Below are positions 33,284-40,513 of a stretch of DNA of 58,598 nt, piece after piece (position 1 is the stretch's first letter; each line of letters starts with the position of its first letter). The stretch is from Methylococcaceae bacterium. Lineage in GTDB: Bacteria; Pseudomonadota; Gammaproteobacteria; Methylococcales; Methylomonadaceae. A program made the translations under genes and the position numbers. Location of the stretch: assembly GCA_021647585.1 (NCBI GenBank), contig JAKIUK010000018.1, positions 1 to 58,598 on the forward strand, written 5' to 3'. Under the pieces are notes generated by a model. It did no database searches. It was given only the letters and a program-made list of their open reading frames with translations, and had not been told where the DNA came from.

Positions 33284-33728
33284 ACAAGACCCTCTTGCTG
33301 TCAAACATACGGATACTTATCTGGGGTTTGATTTTGGCAATAAAAAAATTGGCATGGCAGTAGGACAATCAACTATAGCAATTGCCAGCCCTCTACAAAC
33401 CCTGCGATCAATTAACCAGCAACCTAACTGGGAATTAATTACTCAACTAATTAATGAATGGACCCCTGTTGGCCTGGTTGTTGGAATTTCAAAGCAAATC
33501 AATGGTTCAGATAACATTATTACGCCCCGCATGTTGAAATTCTGCAGACAATTAGAAGGGCGGTACAATCTCCCTGTCTATCAAATGGATGAAGCCTTTT
33601 CTACCTTCGAAGCAAAGCAAATGTTATTTGACGAACTTCAGCTCAGTGCGGGTAAACTATGGGATGTTCAGGACCAACTTGCAGCCCAGCTAATTTTACA
33701 AAGCTGGTTAAACCTTAAAAAATCATGA
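33276..33728 (+). CDS. ruvX: RuvX/YqgF Holliday-junction-resolvase-like RNase
   Basis: 150 residues with an RNase H fold: LGFDFGNKKIGMAVGQS (catalytic Asp), VGLVVGISKQING and the C-terminal DEAFSTFEAK with a second acid, plus QDQLAAQLILQSWL. Implicated in processing the 5' end of pre-16S rRNA. Overlaps the preceding gene by 8 nt and the following by 4 nt. Confidence 0.93.
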   Translation: MVKQDPLAVKHTDTYLGFDFGNKKIGMAVGQSTIAIASPLQTLRSINQQPNWELITQLINEWTPVGLVVGISKQINGSDNIITPRMLKFCRQLEGRYNLPVYQMDEAFSTFEAKQMLFDELQLSAGKLWDVQDQLAAQLILQSWLNLKKS

Positions 33729-34252
33729 CTCATAATAATCTGGAAATATCCACCTTACTCACTAAACTGGAAATAGATCTTAAATCTCTAATTTTGTCTC
33801 GACAACTGAAAAATCCATTAATGATAGGGATACACAGCGGTGGTGCATGGATTGCTGAGAAATTGCATCAACTCCTGGATATCCAGGAACCTTTGGGTGT
33901 AATAGACATTTCTTTTTATCGAGATGATTTCTCTCAAATTGGTATGCACCCTAAAGTAAAACCCAGCCAATTACCAACGCATACTGAAGGAAGAAATATT
34001 ATTCTCATTGATGACGTGTTCTACACTGGCAGAACCATACGTGCCGCATTAAATGAAATTTTTGATTTTGGTCGCCCCAACCAGGTTGTTTTAGGCGTAT
34101 TAATTGAGAGAGACGGACGACAAATACCTGTTAAACCAGACTGCTCAGGTTGTTGTATTACACTACCCACAGGACAAAGAATTAAACTGACAGGCCCTAG
34201 TCCTCTCGGCATTCATATTCAATCTTTCGACCAGAAATCATCAACAACATAA
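33725..34252 (+). CDS. pyrR: PyrR, bifunctional pyrimidine regulator / uracil phosphoribosyltransferase
   Basis: 175 residues. GIHSGGAWIAEKL, then GVIDISFYRDDFSQIG and the PRPP-binding loop IILIDDVFYTGRTIRAAL. In Bacillus PyrR binds RNA and attenuates pyr operons; in gammaproteobacteria the RNA-binding role is less certain and UPRTase activity is weak in some. In Pseudomonas pyrR precedes pyrB directly; here 671 bp intervene. Confidence 0.92.
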   Translation: MTHNNLEISTLLTKLEIDLKSLILSRQLKNPLMIGIHSGGAWIAEKLHQLLDIQEPLGVIDISFYRDDFSQIGMHPKVKPSQLPTHTEGRNIILIDDVFYTGRTIRAALNEIFDFGRPNQVVLGVLIERDGRQIPVKPDCSGCCITLPTGQRIKLTGPSPLGIHIQSFDQKSSTT

Positions 34253-34923
34253 ACTTCCTGACTACCCATGAGTCTCTGCCTTATAGATGAGAAAAACGGT
34301 GGTGCCTTGCACACCGTCACCCCCGGGATCTTTTATCGGGGATCTATTCATACAAAACATAGATTCCTGATAATAGAATGCAGGAATGACAGGGCTGTGT
34401 GGTTACATTTTTCAAAATGGCGAAGGCTCATGGATAATCAGGTAAACTTTTTTATAATTCCCATTGATTGCTTGTTACCTAAATAACACATTGAATGTTA
34501 TATTTAACCTAGAAAAATCAGTTGAGCACGAGTTTTGTGGAAAATCTGGGCGAAAAAGACAAAGAATAGCGCGTTGATAATGGCCATAGTCCTTATCAGG
34601 CACTATTCTACAGGATTTTTCGTTCAGATTTCTTCACAAAATCGTGAAGCGGCTTCATCCCACAAAACGAGTGACTGGTAAAAACTTTGGATCCATTTAA
34701 TATACAACAAGTTACACACAAACCTAGCGTTCAACTGATTTTTCTAGGTTTAACTTTGTTTCATAATTTACTGCTTAACTCACTGACCCCGGTTCTATTA
34801 TTTGTGACAAAACATACAAACAAATTAACTTGCAGCATAAAATATCTTAGTTGAATTTACCCAAAAGAAATTTTATGCCGCCCCATTTTTCTACAAAAAC
34901 AGCACTTAACTTAGGCTTTTAGG
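34253..34923. other. pyrR-pyrB intergenic region with several hairpins
   Basis: 671 bp without a gene. The first 250 bp contain short stems, for example ACGGTG...CACCGT at about 34297, CCCCGGGATC...GGGGATC at about 34321 and ATTCCTG...CAGGAAT at about 34366. The element 34508-34748 follows, then about 170 bp of A/T-rich leader before pyrB. I see no clear attenuator with a leader peptide. Confidence 0.55.
34503..34753. mobile_element. 241-bp nested palindromic element between pyrR and pyrB
   Basis: Terminal inverted repeats begin CCTAGAAAAATCAGTTGA (34508-34525; exact copy in reverse at 34731-34748), with TTTAA on both sides (34503-34507 and 34749-34753), a possible target duplication. Inside is a second long stem: ACGAGTTTTGTG, AATCTG, CGAAAAA and GAATAG on the left pair with the same words in reverse on the right (about 34528-34570 against 34605-34653). 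No coding sequence. The terminal motif recurs at 2740-2756 and, modified, at 37164-37207. Confidence 0.65.
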
Positions 34924-35889
34924 ATGACAAATCTGCAGCTCAATAGAGAAGGAAAACTCAAACATTTCTTATCGATTGAAGGACTTGACAAAGAATTATT
35001 GACTGAAATACTTGATACGGCAGAATCATTTGCCGGCATGTCTGCGCAAAAAGTAAAAAAAGTGCCGTTGTTACGAGGAAAAACGATTGTAAATCTTTTC
35101 TTTGAAAATAGTACAAGAACGCGCACAACTTTTGAGCTGGCAGCATCAAGACTATCAGCAGATGTAGTCAGCATCAATATTGCAACCTCTGCCACATCAA
35201 AAGGTGAAAGTTTACTGGATACCATTCGTAACCTTGAAGCTATGCATGCTGATATGTTTGTAGTCAGACATGCCATTAGTGGTGCCGCCCACTTTATTGC
35301 CCAAAACACCGCAGCTCATATCAGCGTCATTAATGCGGGTGACGGACAACATGCTCACCCAACTCAGGCAATGCTGGATATGTTTACCATTCGCCAGCAC
35401 AAACAGGATTTTAAACAATTAACGGTTGCCATTATTGGCGATATATTGCACTCCAGAGTAGCCCGTTCACAAATTCAGGCCCTCAATACACTGGAAACCA
35501 AAGAAATAAGAGTCATAGCGCCTAAAACATTACTTCCATCCCACGTTGAAAGCATGGGCGTGACAGCCTTCTCCGATATTGAAGAAGGCTTAATCGATTC
35601 CGATGTCATCATCATGTTACGTTTGCAAAAAGAACGCATGACCTCAGCATTCCTTCCTAGCGAAAGAGAATACTTTAAATGCTTTGGGCTCACAGAAGAA
35701 AGGCTGAATATGGCCAAGCCTGATGCCATAGTCATGCACCCCGGACCAATCAACCGGGGAGTCGAAATCGAATCAAGCATAGCCGATGGTGCTCAATCGG
35801 TGATTCTACAACAAGTAAGTAATGGTATAGCAGTGCGTATGGCAATCATGGCTATGACTATGCAGAGCAGTGGAGATAACCATGACTAA
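34924..35889 (+). CDS. pyrB: Aspartate carbamoyltransferase catalytic chain
   Basis: 321 residues. Carbamoyl-phosphate loop NLFFENSTRTRTTFELAASR, then SATSKGESLLDT, HAISGAAHFIA, GDGQHAHPTQAMLD and HPGPINRG. Second step of pyrimidine synthesis. No PyrI is encoded next to it; instead it overlaps a PyrC' pseudoenzyme gene, as in Pseudomonas where PyrB needs PyrC' for a dodecameric complex. Confidence 0.97.
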   Translation: MTNLQLNREGKLKHFLSIEGLDKELLTEILDTAESFAGMSAQKVKKVPLLRGKTIVNLFFENSTRTRTTFELAASRLSADVVSINIATSATSKGESLLDTIRNLEAMHADMFVVRHAISGAAHFIAQNTAAHISVINAGDGQHAHPTQAMLDMFTIRQHKQDFKQLTVAIIGDILHSRVARSQIQALNTLETKEIRVIAPKTLLPSHVESMGVTAFSDIEEGLIDSDVIIMLRLQKERMTSAFLPSEREYFKCFGLTEERLNMAKPDAIVMHPGPINRGVEIESSIADGAQSVILQQVSNGIAVRMAIMAMTMQSSGDNHD

Positions 35890-37162
35890 AATACACATCA
35901 AAAATGGTCATATTATTGATCCGGCAAACAATATAGATAAAATGGGAGCTGTTTATATCGCGGATGGAAAAATACTTTCTATTTTTGATCGGCCTGCAAA
36001 TTTTACAGCGGATGTCGTTATTGATGCAGAAAACAACATTGTTTGCCCTGGCTTTATTGACCTCAGTGTGAGACTACGAGATCCAGGTAAATCATACAAA
36101 GGCACTATGAGAAGTGAAACTGCCGCAGCGGCATGTTCAGGCGTCACCTCTTTATGCATACCACCTGATACCAGTCCTGTTATCGATACCCAGGCCGTTA
36201 TGGAACTGATATATGATAAGTCTGAAAAAGCCAACTACACCCAGGTGTATCCTATAGGCGCTTTAACCCAGCAACTTGCTGGCCGTGAACTTAGCTCAAT
36301 GTCTGCACTAAAACAGGCGGGTTGCATAGCCGTTAGTAATGCATCGGCACCGATGGCTAGCCTAATGGTTCTACGTAGAGCCATGGAATATGCAAGTAGC
36401 CATGATTTATTGGTCATGTATCATCCAGACGAACCCTCTCTTAGCAATCATGGCTGTGTTCACGAGGGCATTTTTGCCACTCGCTATGGCCTACCGGGAA
36501 TTCCGGAAGCATCAGAATCAACAGCTGTCGCACAATGTCTGGAATTAGCAAGACTCACGGGTTGCAGACTGCATTTCAGTCAAATCAGCTGTAAAAGCTC
36601 AGCCATCAAAATCCAGCAAGCAAAAAAATACGGCCTTAAAGTGACTACTGATGTAGCTATTCATCAACTACATGTAACTGAAAATGATATAGAGCCCTTT
36701 AATAGCAATTATCATGTGCTACCTCCATTTCGCACCGAAAAGGACAAGCAGCGCTTAAGAGAAGGTCTCGCAAATGGTACTATTGATGCAATTTGTTCTG
36801 ATCACCAGCCCCATGATTTAGATGCAAAACTCGGAGCCTTTCCCGAAACAGAAGCAGGCATATCTTCTCTTGAAACATTATTGCCTTTAACACTACGCCT
36901 GGTTCAGGACCATGCTATTTCACTATCGCAAGGAATTGCTGCACTGACTCAAACACCTGCAAAAATTTTAGGCATACAACGCGGAGAGTTAACTCCAGGG
37001 TTTTCAGCCGATGTTTGTATTTTCAATCCAACACTGAGCTGGACAGTTAATAAGGAAAACTGGAAAAGCGCAGGACGCAATACGCCTTTTTGGGGCGTTA
37101 CATTACAAGGACGAGTAACTCACACCCTACAATCGGGAAATATTATATTTTCTTTAAATTGA
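35882..37162 (+). CDS. pyrC': PyrC', dihydroorotase-like protein without the metal site
   Basis: 426 residues from the ATG at 35882 (GGAG 7 nt upstream). It has the amidohydrolase fold but the metal-binding DxHxH is replaced: DLSVRLRDPG has Ser62 and Arg64 where active enzymes have His. The other sites are also altered (MYHPDE instead of HAEDE-like; HFSQIS instead of H.SH.S). SDHQPHD is kept. This is the non-catalytic PyrC' that supports assembly of aspartate carbamoyltransferase; an active dihydroorotase must be encoded elsewhere. The start overlaps the pyrB end by 8 nt. Confidence 0.92.
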   Translation: MTKIHIKNGHIIDPANNIDKMGAVYIADGKILSIFDRPANFTADVVIDAENNIVCPGFIDLSVRLRDPGKSYKGTMRSETAAAACSGVTSLCIPPDTSPVIDTQAVMELIYDKSEKANYTQVYPIGALTQQLAGRELSSMSALKQAGCIAVSNASAPMASLMVLRRAMEYASSHDLLVMYHPDEPSLSNHGCVHEGIFATRYGLPGIPEASESTAVAQCLELARLTGCRLHFSQISCKSSAIKIQQAKKYGLKVTTDVAIHQLHVTENDIEPFNSNYHVLPPFRTEKDKQRLREGLANGTIDAICSDHQPHDLDAKLGAFPETEAGISSLETLLPLTLRLVQDHAISLSQGIAALTQTPAKILGIQRGELTPGFSADVCIFNPTLSWTVNKENWKSAGRNTPFWGVTLQGRVTHTLQSGNIIFSLN

Positions 37163-37163
37163 A

Positions 37164-37207
37164 TAAACCATGAAAAATCAGTGATCCAACTGATTTTTCA
37201 TGGTTTA
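37164..37207. terminator. 19-bp perfect palindrome after pyrC'
   Basis: TAAACCATGAAAAATCAGT and its exact reverse complement, with a 6-nt loop GATCCA. It stands directly behind the pyrC' stop (2 bp) and probably ends pyrBC' transcription, although no T-run follows. The sequence resembles the terminal repeat of the element at 34508-34748 (CCTAGAAAAATCAGTTGA), so it may be a decayed or minimal copy. Confidence 0.6.
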
Positions 37208-37347
37208 ACTCTTACTATAAAACATTTCTTTTTGGCTTGTTCAGCTTGCTGCTTCGAAGGAAAAGGCTAGACATGATTTCTATAACGATTTACACTGGGC
37301 GTTAGATAGGCTTAAAAAATACAGCTAAATATTGAAAGGGATCTCAG

Positions 37348-38331
37348 ATGACAGAACTGCTATTTTGTACTCAACCTTTAACACCAGCTCAACTACAAAC
37401 ACAACATCAGCTTGAAATGAATGACCTGTTGGGTTTAAATAATTCCAAACCATCAATAATCAAACCTTATTCACCTTATATTATTGAAAATGCCCTTACT
37501 GAGTTAGATAGGGGTATATATAATCAACTGTCTACTCTGCCCCACTCACAAACCAAAGAATTAACCCAAATAGCGCAAGCGATAGGCGCAGAAAATACAG
37601 TGGCCATTGCTGAGGTCACTGCCAAATTGCATAACTACAATCTGGGAATGATAGGTGCTGCAACCAGTGTATATGCCAAACGGCTAGAAGGGTTTGCCGG
37701 TGCTGTCCAGCATTATCAGGAGCGATTGTTAGCTTACCGTGCTGCGGTTAAAAGCAATTCTCAGGCAGTGCCCCTGGAAAAAACCCGGGTCAATCTGGCA
37801 TTTGAAAAAATGCAACGTAATTATCGCCATGAACTGAATATAGTCACCGAACGTTCGCGTGCACTGGCTAAAAGAGGGACACCGTTAACTGATGTAGAAC
37901 GGGGCAGACATATAGCCGAAAGCAGTCGCACTTCCGTTAAACTGAATGTGATGAGTCAGGTGCAGGCCAGTCATTTGATGAAATTCAGTCAACAGGCAAA
38001 ATTATTGAGCAATGGCCTGGTAGTGATTGATTTTGGCAGTCGGGTAGGGAATATTCGCAATAGTTATCAGGCTGGAGCAAATTGGGAAAAAGAGTTGTTT
38101 GTTGAGTCGAGTAGTTTTGCAATTAGTGCTACCGCAGGGATAGTAGCAGTGGACGTAGGCACTGCATCTTTAGGCTTTCTTATGCTGGCAACACCTGTCG
38201 GCTGGATTGGTCTGATTGCAGCTGGAGTCACTGTTGCTGTTGGGAGTGCTGGAGTATCAATAGCTGTAAACAGTTATGTAAAAGAAAAAGCAGGATTTAA
38301 ATACGATCAATTAATGAGGCTAGTAAAGTGA
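37348..38331 (+). CDS. Putative pore-forming polymorphic toxin, full length
   Basis: 327 residues, unrecognised family. Three parts: residues of about 1-147 unique N-terminus, helical (ENTVAIAEVTAKLHNYNLGM ... AKRLEGFAGAVQHYQERLLA), with no Sec signal; 148-209 a segment that is repeated nearly identically in the next orphan module (NLAFEKMQRNYRHELNIVTE, RSRALAKRGTPLTDVERGRH); 210-327 a divergent tail with a long hydrophobic hairpin (about 262-307, Gly/Ala/Val rich, TPVGWIGLIAAG) and a Lys-rich end. A colicin-like hairpin in the tail plus a following membrane protein suggests a membrane-damaging toxin. Export route unknown. Ribosome site AAGGGA. The toxin role is inferred. Confidence 0.6.
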   Translation: MTELLFCTQPLTPAQLQTQHQLEMNDLLGLNNSKPSIIKPYSPYIIENALTELDRGIYNQLSTLPHSQTKELTQIAQAIGAENTVAIAEVTAKLHNYNLGMIGAATSVYAKRLEGFAGAVQHYQERLLAYRAAVKSNSQAVPLEKTRVNLAFEKMQRNYRHELNIVTERSRALAKRGTPLTDVERGRHIAESSRTSVKLNVMSQVQASHLMKFSQQAKLLSNGLVVIDFGSRVGNIRNSYQAGANWEKELFVESSSFAISATAGIVAVDVGTASLGFLMLATPVGWIGLIAAGVTVAVGSAGVSIAVNSYVKEKAGFKYDQLMRLVK

Positions 38332-38705
38332 ATGACCTGGAATCATTAATATTTTCTATTAGTCTGATTAGTTGTTTTTTAGCCATGATATTGTTTGTTC
38401 TATTCGGACAAATAACAGTTCGAAAATTGAGGAAAAACCCAGAAACTAAAAGTCATCTAGGGCTCGAGTTTGTCAGTGGTTGGGATATAATTAATGTTGC
38501 CAAGGCTTTAGCATTACCAAAATGGCTCAATGATAAACTGGAAGGTACACCTTTATTTTTTTTATATGCTGATTCTGATTTACTTTATAAACATACCACC
38601 AAATTCGACCGGATTTTGGCCAGATTATTTTATTCATTATTATACGTTGCAGGGAGCAGTATCATTATGTTGACAATATTAGATAAATTCGGTTTTTTTG
38701 AATGA
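38328..38705 (+). CDS. Putative membrane immunity protein 1
   Basis: 125 residues. TM at about 8-30 (IFSISLISCFLAMILFVLFG) and about 100-121. Between them is the conserved segment GQITVRKLRKNPETKSHLGL, EFVSGWDIINVA and LPKW, shared with the proteins at 39219 and 39716. The GTG start overlaps the toxin stop by 4 nt, tight coupling as seen for immunity genes. Assigned to the inner membrane, where it would block a pore. Family not recognised. Confidence 0.6.
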   Translation: MNDLESLIFSISLISCFLAMILFVLFGQITVRKLRKNPETKSHLGLEFVSGWDIINVAKALALPKWLNDKLEGTPLFFLYADSDLLYKHTTKFDRILARLFYSLLYVAGSSIIMLTILDKFGFFE

Positions 38706-39237
38706 TCTGGCATTTGAAAAAATGCAACGTAATTATCGCCATGAACTGAATATAGTCACCGAACGTTCGCGTGCACTGGCTAAAAGAGGGACACCGTTAA
38801 CTGATGTAGAACGGGGCAGACATATAGCCCAAAGCAGTCGCACTGCCGTTAAACTGAATGTGATGAGTCAAGTGCAGGCCAGTAATCTGGTCAAATTTGC
38901 TAAGCAGGCAAAATTTCTAGGTAATGGACTTGCAGTGATTGATTTTGGTACTCGAGTCGGTAATATTCATAATAGCTATCAAACAGGAGGTGATTGGGAG
39001 CGGGATTTATTTATTGAATCCAGTAGTTTTTCAGCTAGTGTTGTTGCAGGCACTTTAGCAGTAAACGGAGGTTTGGCACTTCTAATGGTTGCAATTCCGG
39101 TAGGATGGGTTGCTGTTGTTGCTGGATTGGCTATAGCAGGTGTTGCAGCAGCTTCGTCCATTGGAATGAATAACTATGTAAAAGAAAATAGTGGCAATTT
39201 ATATGACGACATATTGAAATGGATTTCAATTTTATGA
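38698..39237 (+). CDS. Orphan toxin C-terminal module
   Basis: Open for 179 residues, beginning NDLAFEKMQRNYRHELNIVT, without a proper start: the first possible codon is a TTG inside the preceding immunity gene and no ribosome site is seen. The first 60 residues equal residues 148-209 of the full-length toxin. The tail differs (LVKFAKQAKFLGNGLAVIDF ... hydrophobic hairpin about 111-160) but keeps the same plan, with NSYQTGGDWERDLFIESSSF matching NSYQAGANWEKELFVESSSF. It looks like a silent or displaced toxin tip, as in Rhs and CdiA loci. Confidence 0.6.
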   Translation: MNDLAFEKMQRNYRHELNIVTERSRALAKRGTPLTDVERGRHIAQSSRTAVKLNVMSQVQASNLVKFAKQAKFLGNGLAVIDFGTRVGNIHNSYQTGGDWERDLFIESSSFSASVVAGTLAVNGGLALLMVAIPVGWVAVVAGLAIAGVAAASSIGMNNYVKENSGNLYDDILKWISIL

Positions 39238-39608
39238 TCATTGAAAGCTTGCTTTTTGCATGTGGTATGGCGGGGATTTTCTTAACTATGGTTTTATATG
39301 TAATCTTCGGACAAGTTACAGTTCGCAAGCTAAGAAAGAACCCTGCTACAAAAGATCGATTGGGAATGGAATTTGTTAGTGGATGGGATATATTTAATGT
39401 GGCGGGTGCATTATCTACACCCAAATGGTTAAGAGATAAATTCAGTCGTTCAAAATTGTCTGTTTTAATTGCTGATTACCAAATTTTATATGATAACACC
39501 ACTCGTTTTGATCGTATTTTAGCCAGAGTATTCTGGGTAATTTATGTAATATCTGGTTCTTCTATGGTCTTGCTAGTTATGTTGGACTCTCTTGGGTTAT
39601 TCGGATAA
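39219..39608 (+). CDS. Putative membrane immunity protein 2
   Basis: 129 residues (or 124 from the ATG at 39234). TM helices at about 8-30 and 103-124, and the shared middle GQVTVRKLRKNPATKDRLGM, EFVSGWDIFNVA and TPKW. Overlaps the end of the orphan toxin module by 19 nt, hence its cognate partner. Paralogue of the proteins at 38328 and 39716. Confidence 0.6.
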   Translation: MDFNFMIIESLLFACGMAGIFLTMVLYVIFGQVTVRKLRKNPATKDRLGMEFVSGWDIFNVAGALSTPKWLRDKFSRSKLSVLIADYQILYDNTTRFDRILARVFWVIYVISGSSMVLLVMLDSLGLFG

Positions 39609-39715
39609 AAACTTCCCTTAGATCAAAGATTAAACTTTTTAGATTAGCATAATTATATCTAAGCTATCCTTTTATACTCTAATAATCAAACATAACGTGG
39701 TAGAACTTTAAATAA

Positions 39716-40093
39716 ATGAGCTTATTCTCTCAAATGCTTGGCATTGTTGCTATTTTCATGTTTTTTGCATGTATTTTATATGTGATTTTTGGGCAAGTGA
39801 CCGTTAGAAAATTAAGAAAAAGCCCAAAGACGAAGAATGTACTTGGTTTGGAATTTGTCAGCGGTTGGGATATTATTAATGTCGCGCAAGCTCTTGCCAT
39901 CCCTCGGTCATGGAGTCGTAAATTAGAAAAAAGCCCACTTTCTTCTATGTATGCTAATTCAGATTTACTATTTGGCAATACAACTAAACTTGACAGAATG
40001 CTCGGAGCTGTTTTCTATTGGCTATTAATGATTTCAGGGCTTTCGGCACCGTTGATAATATTCATGAATGACCTAGGGTTTATCCAAGGGTAA
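39716..40093 (+). CDS. Putative membrane immunity protein 3, orphan
   Basis: 125 residues with the same layout: TM at about 8-28, then GQVTVRKLRKSPKTKNVLGL, EFVSGWDIINVA, and a second TM at about 98-117. No toxin module precedes it; a 107-bp gap with no ribosome-site optimum separates it from immunity 2. It could protect against a toxin tip lost here or carried by sister strains. Confidence 0.58.
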   Translation: MSLFSQMLGIVAIFMFFACILYVIFGQVTVRKLRKSPKTKNVLGLEFVSGWDIINVAQALAIPRSWSRKLEKSPLSSMYANSDLLFGNTTKLDRMLGAVFYWLLMISGLSAPLIIFMNDLGFIQG

Positions 40094-40243
40094 AGGCTTA
40101 TGTATTAAGTTCTTCAATACAAGAAATTTGTGGCTCTTGGTATAAAACGATATTAGAAGGACAGATTTGCTAATTTTATCCATTATGCTACTATCGAAGT
40201 CTAAATGTATCGTGAAGATACATTATTTATAAGGTTAAGTATC

Positions 40244-40486
40244 ATGCCTAATTGTTCATTTTGCGGTTCAAAAGAAGATAAACAAACGCCTCTCTGTCAG
40301 TCATGTGGTGCACTTAGATACCCAGTGGCTACTAATAATTCGTCAGCTACAGTGAGTCGACAGGATAAATTAAAATTGACAGCTGCTGTCGCTGTAGCAG
40401 CTATTACACCAGGATCATTCATCCTTTTAGCCTTGGTAGGCGCTAGTCGCCTTTCTTTAAAACCAAAAAACAAAAAATATAGGTAA
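40244..40486 (+). CDS. Small zinc-ribbon membrane protein
   Basis: 80 residues from the ATG at 40244 (AAGG about 9 nt upstream; an earlier ATG at 40205 adds 13 residues). N-terminal CSFCGSKEDKQTPLCQSCGA is a CxxC-x12-CxxC zinc ribbon, then a linker and one hydrophobic helix (about 45-68), ending in a basic tail. Unknown function. It closes the toxin/immunity array on the same strand. Confidence 0.5.
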   Translation: MPNCSFCGSKEDKQTPLCQSCGALRYPVATNNSSATVSRQDKLKLTAAVAVAAITPGSFILLALVGASRLSLKPKNKKYR

Positions 40487-40513
40487 CAATTGCCTCAACG
40501 CTAAAAAGAATTG

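Noticed and set aside
34268..34486. ORF of 72 codons between pyrR and pyrB
   Set aside because: It runs through several short hairpins, has no ribosome site and its composition is not coding-like.
37348..38331. Long toxin as CdiA, Rhs or LXG protein
   Set aside because: It lacks a TPS domain, YD repeats and an LXG motif, and at 327 residues is too short for CdiA or Rhs.
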